This document shows, piece by piece, positions 1-7,474 of a stretch of DNA of 57,832 nt (positions within the stretch are counted from its first letter, which is position 1; every line of letters starts with the position of its first letter). The DNA is taken from assembly GCA_902615975.1 (NCBI GenBank), contig CACMRC010000003.1, positions 1-57,832 of the forward strand. Direction: 5' to 3'. The stretch is from an uncultured Pelagibacteraceae bacterium (lineage in GTDB: Bacteria; Pseudomonadota; Alphaproteobacteria; Pelagibacterales; Pelagibacteraceae). The translations under genes were made by a program, and so were the position numbers. The notes below the pieces were generated by a model. The model did not search any database and was not told the origin of the DNA. It saw nothing but the letters and a program-made list of their open reading frames with translations.

Positions 1-1
1 G

Positions 2-460
2 TGTATTCTTGATAGACCAAGACATAAAGAAATTATAGATGAGTTGATTAAATTAAAAGTTAATCTAAAATTAATTACGGACGGTGATGTTTCGGGAGCA
101 TTACTGGTTACTGAAGAAAAATATAGTGTTGATTTATTTTTGGGTATTGGAGGTGGTCCAGAAGGTGTTCTTGCCGCAGCAGCTTTAGATTCATATAATT
201 GTATTTTTCAAGGGAGATTTTTATTTAAAACTGACGAGGATAAAGCAAGAGCTAAAAATATGGGTATAAATGATTTAACAAAAAAATATAAATTAAATGA
301 AATAGTGACAGGTGATTCTATTTTTTGCGCAACAGGAATTACTTCCGGTGATTTAGTTAAAGGTATTGAAATTCAAGGCAATGATTTTGTTTCAGAGACA
401 TTCGTTACACATAAATCTACAGGTCTTAAAAAGGTAGTAAAACTAAAACAAAATTTGTAA
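2..460 (+). CDS. glpX: Fructose-1,6-bisphosphatase class II (GlpX), 3' part
   Basis: C-terminal 152 residues of a class II fructose-1,6-bisphosphatase, which hydrolyses FBP to fructose-6-phosphate in gluconeogenesis. The reading frame is open from base 2, so the gene is cut by the window edge; an internal TTG at 44 is not the true start. GlpX-typical stretches are LDRPRHKEII near the left edge, ITDGDVSGAL, and GIGGGPEGVLAAAA, the glycine-rich active-site loop, followed by CATGITSGDLVKGI. The gene ends 47 bp before a tRNA-Glu. In many alphaproteobacteria glpX lies directly beside hom; here hom is 7 kb away on the other strand, with accessory genes between. Confidence 0.93.
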   Translation, partial: CILDRPRHKEIIDELIKLKVNLKLITDGDVSGALLVTEEKYSVDLFLGIGGGPEGVLAAAALDSYNCIFQGRFLFKTDEDKARAKNMGINDLTKKYKLNEIVTGDSIFCATGITSGDLVKGIEIQGNDFVSETFVTHKSTGLKKVVKLKQNL

Positions 461-507
461 TGATATGCTTGATTAATTGTTGATTTTACAATAAAAAGCA
501 GCAATTT

Positions 508-582
508 GGTCCCTTCGTCTATCGGTTAGGACACGTGGTTTTCATCCTCGAAAGAGGGGTTCGATTCCCCTAGGGACCGCCA
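508..582 (+). tRNA. tRNA-Glu (TTC anticodon)
   Basis: A complete cloverleaf. The acceptor stem is GGTCCCT (508-514) with AGGGACC (572-578), then discriminator G579 and an encoded CCA (580-582). The T arm is AGGGG-TTCGATT-CCCCT. The anticodon loop TTTTCAT gives anticodon TTC. The anticodon stem CGTGG/CCTCG contains one T-T opposition in its middle pair. It marks the left edge of an accessory-looking block. Confidence 0.95.
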
Positions 583-600
583 TAAATTATATAACATCTT

Positions 601-861
601 ATGGTTTATTACGTATATTTAATAAAAACTTTAGATGGCTATTCAGGTAAAACATACGTTGGTTACACTAATAATTTAACCAAAAGATTAATTAAGCATA
701 ATTCAAATTTAGGTGCCAAGTCAACTAAAGGGTATAAATGGGAAATTATTTACAAAAAAAAATTTTATTCAAAATCAAAAGCACTTTCATTTGAATATAA
801 GTTAAAAAAGGATAGAAAAGAAAGATTGAGATTATTATATGAATTTAAAAAAAAATCTTAA
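601..861 (+). CDS. GIY-YIG domain protein
   Basis: An 86-residue single-domain GIY-YIG protein of the small UPF0213/YhbQ-like kind. The two tyrosine motifs are at the N-terminus (YYVYLI, residues 3-8, and TYVGYTNNLTKRL, about 19-31, including the conserved Arg), and a conserved Glu lies in SFEYKLKK (about 63-70). The fold cuts DNA with one catalytic Glu in UvrC and homing endonucleases; the cellular role of these small versions is not established. It starts 18 bp after the tRNA-Glu, and its last 23 bp overlap the glycosyltransferase start, so the two may be co-translated. Confidence 0.85.
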   Translation: MVYYVYLIKTLDGYSGKTYVGYTNNLTKRLIKHNSNLGAKSTKGYKWEIIYKKKFYSKSKALSFEYKLKKDRKERLRLLYEFKKKS

Positions 862-2956
862 TATAGCAACTATCTTACCTTATAAAGAAAATTATACATT
901 TACTAAAGCATCTGCTGCATCTCTTTGGGTTTCTGAATTTTTCAAAAAATCGAAATATAAAAAAAATAATATTATTTATGGTCATACAAAATTAAAAGAT
1001 TATTTAAGCAAAAATTATAAAAATATAAATTTATTAAATTTAAAATCAAAATTAAAAAGTACTACTAACGAATATGCTGAAAAGTTAATAAAAGAAATTA
1101 ATAATAATAATTTCGATATTGTAGAAGTTCACAATAGACCACTGTTATTATTTAAATTAATAAATAAAGTTAAAAGTAAATTTATTTTTTATTTTCATAA
1201 TGATCCTTTATCAATGAAAGGATCAAAATCAGTTAAAGAAAGATTAAAAATATTAGAAAATGTTGAAAAAATTATATTTGTCAGTGAATGGGTTAGGGGA
1301 AGATTTTTTTTAGATATAGATCAAAAATTACAAACGAAAACTGAAATTGTTTACCCAAGTGTCAATAAACAAAAAAAAATAAAGAAAGAAAAAAATATAA
1401 TTTTTGTAGGAAGATTAAATTATTCTAAGGGATATGATATTTTTAAAGATGCTACATTAAAAATATTAGAAAAATTTCCTAGATGGAAAGCTTATTCAAT
1501 TGGGAATGAAGATAGAAGAAATATTTATATTAATCATCCAAGGCACAAAGAGTTTGGATTTCTTAATCATAAAAAAACTTTAAATATTTTAAATAGGTCC
1601 GAAATTGCAGTTGTACCATCAAGATGGGAAGAGCCATTTGGCAGAACATCATTAGAAGCTACATCTAGAGGATGCGCCACAATAATTAGTAATAAAGGTG
1701 GTTTAAAAGAAACTACTAACTCTGCCATTATTTTAAAAAAACTAGATTCAGATGAACTTTATTTAGAGATTAAAAAATTAATTACAAACAATAAAAAAAG
1801 AAAAATATTACAATCTTTTGGTAGAAAAAATATTAAACACTTAATAAGTGAAAATACAAAAATATTAGATCAAATAAGAGAAAGTTGTGTACCTTTTTTT
1901 AATATTAACTTCAATAAGAAAAAATTAAAAATAATTAATTTATACAATCAAGGTCAGAAATTAAATCACAGATTATACAATATTTCATTAGGTAAAAAAT
2001 TTACAAATGGTTTTGTAAGAAATGGTCATGATGTTCTAGAAATTAGCGATAGAGACTTTTTAAGGAATAATAAATCATTTAGTTTAATTCCTAACAGAAG
2101 TAATTTTCAAACCTTCTTGATTGATACTTTCAAAAATTATAATCCAGACATTCTTTTTTTTGGACATACAAAAAATCTTGAACTTAATACTTTAGATGCT
2201 TTTAAATCTATTAATAAAAATCTCATTTTATCACAGTGGAATGAAGATCCAGTAATGCCCAGTCTTAATTATTCAAAACAAAACATTTCAAATATAAAAC
2301 TATATTCAGATTTTGTTGACCATAATTTTATCACAACGGATCCTTTAATTCTAAACAAAACAATTAATAAAAATAATTTTAGTTTTTTCTTTGTGCCTGT
2401 AGATAATAATATTGAAAGTTTTGATGTTTATAAAATGAAACCAAAAAAAGATTTATTTTATGCAATGAGTCACGGTGTAAATAGAGCCACACTTAAAGAG
2501 GGTGTTGAAGATGACAGAATTAATTTCTTGAATAAACTAGTAAATAAAATTCCTAATATAAAATATGATTTTTATGGATTTGCGAACAAACAGCCAATTT
2601 GGGGCAATGATTTCAACAATGCACTAATTAATTCAAAAATGGGTCTTAACCTAAGCAGAGGTAAACCTACCAAATATTACTCTAGTAACAGAATCGCTTC
2701 AATAATGGGAAATGGTTTACTAACATTTATTGATGAAAAAGTTCAAATGAGTGACTTTTTCAATAAAAATGAAATTATTTTTTACAAAAATATTAACGAA
2801 TTAGCTGATAAAATTAAATATTATTCAAAAAATGAAAAAGCAAGAATTAAAATTGCTCGTAATGGTAAAAAAAAATATTTTAAACTTTTTAATGAAACAA
2901 AAATTACAAAATATTTTGTCGATATATCTCTAGGTAACAACGCTTCTCTATTTTAA
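839..2956 (+). CDS. Two-domain glycosyltransferase (GT4 plus CgeB-like)
   Basis: A 705-residue protein with two glycosyltransferase-like halves. Residues 1-350 resemble GT-B family GT4 enzymes: VGRLNYSKGYDIF near 197, and the nucleotide-sugar binding segment PSRWEEPFGRTSLEA near 258, with the E-x7-E pattern. Residues 370-700 resemble CgeB/DUF3880-type transferases, with KPTKYYSSNRIASIMGNG near 610 and a tail typical of Glyco_trans_1_2. No signal peptide or membrane segment is visible, so it is probably cytoplasmic and acts on surface polysaccharide; donor and acceptor are unknown. The coding sequence is extremely A-rich (Lys, Asn, Ile), even for this genome. The methyltransferase starts 3 bp after its stop. 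Confidence 0.82.
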   Translation: MNLKKNLNIATILPYKENYTFTKASAASLWVSEFFKKSKYKKNNIIYGHTKLKDYLSKNYKNINLLNLKSKLKSTTNEYAEKLIKEINNNNFDIVEVHNRPLLLFKLINKVKSKFIFYFHNDPLSMKGSKSVKERLKILENVEKIIFVSEWVRGRFFLDIDQKLQTKTEIVYPSVNKQKKIKKEKNIIFVGRLNYSKGYDIFKDATLKILEKFPRWKAYSIGNEDRRNIYINHPRHKEFGFLNHKKTLNILNRSEIAVVPSRWEEPFGRTSLEATSRGCATIISNKGGLKETTNSAIILKKLDSDELYLEIKKLITNNKKRKILQSFGRKNIKHLISENTKILDQIRESCVPFFNINFNKKKLKIINLYNQGQKLNHRLYNISLGKKFTNGFVRNGHDVLEISDRDFLRNNKSFSLIPNRSNFQTFLIDTFKNYNPDILFFGHTKNLELNTLDAFKSINKNLILSQWNEDPVMPSLNYSKQNISNIKLYSDFVDHNFITTDPLILNKTINKNNFSFFFVPVDNNIESFDVYKMKPKKDLFYAMSHGVNRATLKEGVEDDRINFLNKLVNKIPNIKYDFYGFANKQPIWGNDFNNALINSKMGLNLSRGKPTKYYSSNRIASIMGNGLLTFIDEKVQMSDFFNKNEIIFYKNINELADKIKYYSKNEKARIKIARNGKKKYFKLFNETKITKYFVDISLGNNASLF

Positions 2957-2959
2957 TTT

Positions 2960-3664
2960 ATGACTAAATTTTTTAAAAATTTATATCGTTTAATCCTAAT
3001 TGGAACACCTTTATTTATTATATCCAATTATATTAGAAATTTTTTACCCAACTATAAAACTAAAAAAAAATCAAAAAAAATTGAAAATGATATTTACGAG
3101 AATTTTAAAAGTATAAATTACAACGAAAAATGGTTTTGTAATAATCTTAATTATTTAACTGTTAATTTTAAAACTGTAAAAAATGTGAAAAAAATACTTG
3201 AAATTGGCTCTTACGAAGGAAGAAGTGCAATTTTTTTTTTAAAAAATTTTTCCAACAGTAATATATCTTGTGTTGATACTTGGTCTGGAAGTGACGAACA
3301 TAACAGTGCTAATTTTCAATTAATAGAAAAAAATTTTGATTTTAATACATCATTTTATCAATCTAATAACATTTTAAGAAAATACAAAATGACATCTAAT
3401 GTTTTTTTTAAAAATAATGATAAATATTTTGATTTAATATATGTTGATGGTGATCATTCTTCTAATCAAGTCAAAATTGATTTAATTAATTCTTGGAATG
3501 TTTTAAAAAGTGGTGGTTTCTTAGTATTAGATGATTATATGTGGTGGTATTATAAAGATTATAAAAAAAATCCATCAACTCCTATAAACAATTTTATTAA
3601 AGAAAATATTTTAAATATTTCAAAATTAACTGTTTGGCATCAAGTAATAATTCAAAAAACTTAA
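2960..3664 (+). CDS. Class I SAM-dependent methyltransferase
   Basis: A 234-residue protein with a Rossmann methyltransferase domain. Motif I is ILEIGSYEGRSAIFF (about 78-92), motif II is the acidic CVDTWSGSD, and motif IV is FDLIYVDGDHSS (about 156-167). A later LDDYMWW segment fits the Methyltransf_24 group often found in polysaccharide loci. Residues 9-25 form a hydrophobic stretch that may anchor it to the membrane. It sits 3 bp behind the glycosyltransferase, so methylation of a surface glycan is a reasonable inference, not shown. Its stop codon abuts the stop of the recombinase on the other strand. Confidence 0.8.
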   Translation: MTKFFKNLYRLILIGTPLFIISNYIRNFLPNYKTKKKSKKIENDIYENFKSINYNEKWFCNNLNYLTVNFKTVKNVKKILEIGSYEGRSAIFFLKNFSNSNISCVDTWSGSDEHNSANFQLIEKNFDFNTSFYQSNNILRKYKMTSNVFFKNNDKYFDLIYVDGDHSSNQVKIDLINSWNVLKSGGFLVLDDYMWWYYKDYKKNPSTPINNFIKENILNISKLTVWHQVIIQKT

Positions 3665-4618
3665 TTATAATTTTACTTTATTTAAAGCATTATTTTTGAA
3701 TAGATTTGCTTCTTTTATATACCTTCTTACCATTTGAGTTGTTTTATGACCTGTCATAGCCATTATACTTCTTTCATCTGCACCAGATTCAGCTGCTACT
3801 GTCGCAAAACCCGATCTTAAACTATGACCTGCGAAATTTTTATTTTCTATTCCTGCTAAGTTTAAATACTCTTTCATTAATAAAACTACAGATTGGTCAG
3901 ATAATCTTGTATCTGTTAAGAACGATCCTTTTGAAAATCTTCTAAAGATAGGTCCAGATTTTATTTTAGAAATATCTAGCCACTTTTTTAGGTTAACTAT
4001 AGGACAATAAATTTCATTGGAAAAGTAGGGTAATCCTTTTATCATACCCTCACCAAATTGATCTGTTTTTGATCTTTTTATATTAATTTTAAGACCTTCA
4101 GGAACAAATTCTAAATCCTCATAATCAATTGAAATAAGCTCAGTTCTTCTAAAGCCACCACTAAAGCCAATTAAAATTATAGATTTGTCTCTTAATTTCT
4201 TAATTTCCTCAACTTTTTTCTCATTTATTGCATTAATTACTAATTTTAAATGATTGATTAATATAGGTTTTTTTCCTTTTTGAATACTTCCTTTAACTCT
4301 TCTTATTCCCATTAGATTTTCAACAATGATTGGATGTTTTGTATCTAAATAATGGCCTTTTAGTTTATGGACCACACCAATAGATACCAATCTTCTTCTT
4401 AGTGTGCTTATTTTTGAATTTTTAGAAAGATGGGTTAAGTATAATGAGACAATTTTAGGTTCTGTTGGTAAAGAATTTAAACCATGTTTTGCACAAAAAG
4501 CTCCAAAATCTTTAAAGTCAGATTTATAAGCTCTTAAAGTATTATTTGCTTTAGAACTTTTGAGGTTATTTAAAGTTGCCTCATGTAATGATTTTAAGTC
4601 TGTTGTAAGTTCATTCAT
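3665..4618 (-). CDS. Tyrosine recombinase (phage integrase family)
   Basis: A 317-residue site-specific recombinase. An N-terminal SAM-like core-binding domain (about 1-105, with NNTLRAYKSDFKDF) precedes the catalytic domain. All six catalytic residues can be seen: Arg in GGFRRTELI, Lys in IKRSKTDQ, His-x-x-Arg in GHSLRSGFATVAA, His in TGHKTTQMV, and the nucleophile Tyr in RRYIKEAN. It therefore looks active. It differs from housekeeping XerC/XerD in sequence feel and stands at the end of an accessory block that begins at tRNA-Glu, which suggests an island integrase. A 35-bp dyad lies 4 bp upstream of its start codon. Confidence 0.9.
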   Translation of the reverse strand: MNELTTDLKSLHEATLNNLKSSKANNTLRAYKSDFKDFGAFCAKHGLNSLPTEPKIVSLYLTHLSKNSKISTLRRRLVSIGVVHKLKGHYLDTKHPIIVENLMGIRRVKGSIQKGKKPILINHLKLVINAINEKKVEEIKKLRDKSIILIGFSGGFRRTELISIDYEDLEFVPEGLKINIKRSKTDQFGEGMIKGLPYFSNEIYCPIVNLKKWLDISKIKSGPIFRRFSKGSFLTDTRLSDQSVVLLMKEYLNLAGIENKNFAGHSLRSGFATVAAESGADERSIMAMTGHKTTQMVRRYIKEANLFKNNALNKVKL

Positions 4619-4621
4619 ATA

Positions 4622-4656
4622 ATTACTATTGATAACAATTAATTATCGTTAGTAAT
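4622..4656. promoter_or_regulatory. 35-bp dyad beside recombinase start (candidate core site or operator)
   Basis: The left arm ATTACTATTGATAA (4622-4635) and the right arm TTATCGTTAGTAAT (4643-4656) are reverse complements at 12 of 14 positions, around a 7-bp spacer, CAATTAA. The ATAA-spacer-TTAT centre resembles tyrosine-recombinase core sites (dif-like), which have two inverted arms around a 6-8 bp crossover region. It could equally be an operator controlling the recombinase gene, or part of its leader. The function is inferred from symmetry and position only. Confidence 0.45.
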
Positions 4657-4753
4657 ATATCAAACGTTTTATAATGTCAAATAAAATAATTTATTAATTA
4701 AAAGGACAATTAATGACATTGTGAGGACAACAAGTATGAAATAATATTTAAAA

Positions 4754-4924
4754 ATGGGCATAGACGGAGTAATTGAACCGATATATTTCTTAATAACATC
4801 TTTTGGTTTTGCAATATTGAGCTTTATTAATTATAGAAAATCTGGAAAAACACTGGAAACTATTTATCTTTCAATTTTAACTGTTTTCTTTATAGCTTGC
4901 TTCATTATTTTAAATTTCTATTGA
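4754..4924 (+). CDS. Small two-helix membrane protein, coupled to MGMT-like gene
   Basis: A 56-codon frame, ATG at 4754 and TGA at 4922-4924. Two hydrophobic helices (about residues 8-26 and 36-54) are joined by a basic loop, INYRKSGKTLE, as expected for a hairpin inner-membrane protein. I recognise no family. The best support is the junction: its TGA overlaps the downstream ATG as TGATG, the classic geometry of translational coupling. No strong ribosome binding site is visible before it. It could be a chance frame, but the overlap and clean membrane profile argue against that. Confidence 0.55.
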   Translation: MGIDGVIEPIYFLITSFGFAILSFINYRKSGKTLETIYLSILTVFFIACFIILNFY

Positions 4925-5193
4925 TGAATGGTACTAAATTTCAATTAAAAGTCTGGAATTACCTAAAAACTATACCAAAAGGCACAGTTAAAACTTATAA
5001 ACAGGTAGCAATAGCTATAAATAGCCCTAAATCAGCTCGTGCAGTGGCTAATGCATGTGGAAAAAACCCGTATGCTCCCAAAATACCCTGTCATAGAGTA
5101 ATTCGGTCTGATGGAGGCCTTGGTGGATATTCAGGGAGGGGTGGAATTAAGACAAAGCTGCGATTATTGAGATCTGAAAAAGTTGATATTTAG
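4924..5193 (+). CDS. MGMT-family DNA alkyltransferase domain protein
   Basis: An 89-residue protein consisting only of the DNA-binding/active-site domain of O6-alkylguanine-DNA alkyltransferases. Visible are the helix-turn-helix with arginine finger (SARAVANACGKNP, about 35-47), the acceptor motif PCHRVI (about 53-58), and GGYSGRGGIKTKLRLL. The active Cys is kept, so direct repair of alkylated guanine is possible, unlike ATL proteins where it is replaced. The N-terminal domain of Ogt/Ada-C (about 60-80 residues) is absent. The start is placed at ATG 4924 because it matches the family N-terminus (FQLKVWNYLKTIPKGTVKTY) and forms the TGATG overlap; the frame also opens from TTG at 4897. Confidence 0.82.
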   Translation: MNGTKFQLKVWNYLKTIPKGTVKTYKQVAIAINSPKSARAVANACGKNPYAPKIPCHRVIRSDGGLGGYSGRGGIKTKLRLLRSEKVDI

Positions 5194-5706
5194 TGGCTTT
5201 TTTGGCCTATTTTATGGTAAAAAACACTAGTAAAATCAACGTTTTTTCAATATTTAAGTTTATTTTAACATGATTAGCAATATTCACCCTTCAGTTGCAC
5301 TATATATCTATATATAACAAAATAAAGCACCTCTATGGCCGATTAAAGCGTATATTCTATAACTGCATTGCTCTACTTTTCAATGATACCAAGGTTAAAT
5401 TTGTTGTCAAATTTACATAGTTTTTAAAAATTTTTGTTCCCCTATCCACTTATTAAAAATAAAAATTTTGAATTTTGCTTTTAATTAGCTAATAAAACCA
5501 TTGGTATTAAACACTTTTAAGTATTGTGGTTTATTTTCTTAATTAAGATTGCTATTTTTGCCTTTATCTATTTAAAATAATGGTTATTAATTGGATAATT
5601 TGTTAAAATTTAACTATATTGATATTAATTAAAACATAATAATTACAATAGTTTAAATTTATATCTTAAAGTAATAGATTATATATTAGTAACTATTTAT
5701 TTACTA
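5194..5706. other. 513-bp gap without a recognised gene
   Basis: Stop codons occur in all frames and I find no convincing gene or RNA gene. It lies downstream of both flanking genes (MGMT-like on plus, permease on minus). Two symmetric elements can be seen. ATACCAAGGTT (5386-5396) is complementary, with one bulged base, to AACCATTGGTAT (5496-5507). TAGTAA (5687-5692) faces TTACTA (5701-5706) across 8 bp. By the standards of this genome it is an unusually long spacer and may be island debris or hold an unrecognised RNA. Confidence 0.5.
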
Positions 5707-6558
5707 TTAGTTAGAGCGAGTAAGCAAATATTCTCTTCTAGAAATATATAGACCACTGAGAACAATGATAAATAAACCTAAATAAGTCCAGTTATCAGGC
5801 AATTCATGAAAGAAATAATAACTAATTAGTATATTGGTAATTATCTCTGTATAGCCTAAAGGAGCTAATTTAGAAGCATCAGCGTATTTGAGCGATAATA
5901 TAAGAAAAAGATGCGCTACAGAGGCTATAAGGCCGATTAAAGACATTAAAATCCACTGATTTGAAGTAGGATTAACCCAAACTGAGGGCATAAATAGGCT
6001 AATTATAATGGTTCCTATTAAACCTGATAGTAAAAGGGTTAAAAGAGGATTGTCAGAGGTACTGAGCTTCCTCGTGATAATAAGATAAAACCCATAGCAA
6101 ATTCCATTACCTAAAGCTGCCATAGTAGCTAAGTTAAGCTCAATAAAACCAGGTCTAATTACAATTAAAGTTCCAATAAAACCTAATGATACAGCAGTCC
6201 ACCTCTTCACCCCTACTTTCTCATTTAAAAAAAATGGAGATAAGGCTGTAACACAAATTGGAGCAACAAAAGCTAAGGTTAAGGCTTTAGGAAGTGAAAT
6301 TTCCGATATTGCATAAAAGAACAAATAAGTAGAAAACACAAAAATTAATCCTCTAATTAATTGAAGAGCTGGTTTTTTCGTCCAAACTAATGAATTCCTA
6401 TAAAAAATAAGCATTAGAGATAATGTAAAGACTACAGTAAAAAAATATCTTGCCCACGTTATCTGTAAAACATCCATAGATGAGCTTAAATATTTAGCAA
6501 AAGCATCCATTACAGGAACAATCATCCAAGCAGATGCATTTAAAATTATAGCCTTCAT
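5707..6558 (-). CDS. EamA/DMT-family permease
   Basis: A 283-residue integral membrane protein with about ten hydrophobic segments in two repeated halves, the drug/metabolite transporter (EamA, RhaT-like) fold. Typical stretches are ITWARYFFTVVF, near the end of TM2, and LTLAFVAPICVTALSPFFLNE in the first repeat, with the matching LAPLGYTEIITNILISYYFF in the second. Members export or import small metabolites; the substrate cannot be told from sequence. It is the last gene of a minus-strand run behind hom and an AEC permease, 16 bp after the latter, which raises amino-acid export as an inference. Confidence 0.85.
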   Translation of the reverse strand: MKAIILNASAWMIVPVMDAFAKYLSSSMDVLQITWARYFFTVVFTLSLMLIFYRNSLVWTKKPALQLIRGLIFVFSTYLFFYAISEISLPKALTLAFVAPICVTALSPFFLNEKVGVKRWTAVSLGFIGTLIVIRPGFIELNLATMAALGNGICYGFYLIITRKLSTSDNPLLTLLLSGLIGTIIISLFMPSVWVNPTSNQWILMSLIGLIASVAHLFLILSLKYADASKLAPLGYTEIITNILISYYFFHELPDNWTYLGLFIIVLSGLYISRREYLLTRSN

Positions 6559-6574
6559 AAAAGAAGGATATCTC

Positions 6575-7474
6575 TTAATAGAAGTATTTTAAAGCAAAGA
6601 ATAATGTAATCGGAATAGTGAATAAGGACATGATTGTAGATACTACAATTGTACTAGATATATTATCTACAATTTCTTTAGGAGAATACATGTGCGCAAT
6701 CAAATAACACAAAATTGCGCTAGGCATACAAGACTGAATTAACAGAACACCAGCTGGTATACCAGATAAATTAAAAAATTTTATAACAGCAAATCCTATA
6801 ATAGGACCTAATATTACTCTTCCAAAAGAAGTTATTAATGCATCTTTAAAAGAAAATACTTTCATTTGTGTAAGAGCCACGCCTAACGACATAAGGATCA
6901 TTACAATCATTCCATAAGCTAAAAGCATTACAGTATTTAATACAAATTGAGGAAACGGAATTTCAAAATACAAAAAGAGTACTGTTATTAAAATTGCATA
7001 AAATGATGGACTTTTTAATATTGTTTTAAAATCAAAGGCTCGTTTTGCTAAAAAAATATTTAAAGTAAAGTGGAGTAAAACAATTAGAGATGAAATTGCA
7101 GCTGCTATACCCATTCCTAATTCACCATAGGCAAATAAACAAATCGGAATACCCATATTTCCAGTATTTGGTAAGATAAAAGTTGGTAATTCACGAATAT
7201 AATCCTTCTTCATAAGAATAAGAAAAATTAAACCTACAATCCCAAATAATGTTAATAAGATAATTGCGTAACCAAAATATTCACTAAATAACTCAAAAGT
7301 TACTCCACCTGCTGTAATAGCAAAAATAACAAGAGCTGGAGTACCAAAATTACCAGCGTATGTAGTTATAAATGATGTATCGAAATCAGGATTTTTTTTA
7401 CCCAAATGATATCCAAGACCTACTATTAGGAATACTGGAAATAAAACTTCAAAAAGTTTTAAATAAATTTCCAT
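6575..7474 (-). CDS. AEC-family transporter
   Basis: A 299-residue membrane protein of the auxin efflux carrier (Mem_trans) family, with about ten hydrophobic segments in a 5+5 layout. The family's marker in the first half is LPNTGNMGIPICLFAYGELG, and the matching segment in the second half is LIQSCMPSAILCYLIA. Bacterial relatives (MdcF, YfdV and others) move organic acids or amino acids; the substrate is not inferable here. Its ATG overlaps the hom stop by one base, so it is co-transcribed with the aspartate-family biosynthetic gene, suggesting a link to export or overflow of that pathway. Confidence 0.85.
   Translation of the reverse strand: MEIYLKLFEVLFPVFLIVGLGYHLGKKNPDFDTSFITTYAGNFGTPALVIFAITAGGVTFELFSEYFGYAIILLTLFGIVGLIFLILMKKDYIRELPTFILPNTGNMGIPICLFAYGELGMGIAAAISSLIVLLHFTLNIFLAKRAFDFKTILKSPSFYAILITVLFLYFEIPFPQFVLNTVMLLAYGMIVMILMSLGVALTQMKVFSFKDALITSFGRVILGPIIGFAVIKFFNLSGIPAGVLLIQSCMPSAILCYLIAHMYSPKEIVDNISSTIVVSTIMSLFTIPITLFFALKYFY

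Noticed and set aside
3231..3250. Run of T then A inside the methyltransferase as a possible frameshift site
   Set aside because: The frame is continuous across it and the protein motifs on both sides are in register; ordinary for this AT content.
5436..5445. TTCCCCTA matching the 3' part of tRNA-Glu (T arm) as a possible att repeat
   Set aside because: Only eight bases agree (TTCCCCTA) and the flanks differ; too short to claim an attachment duplication.
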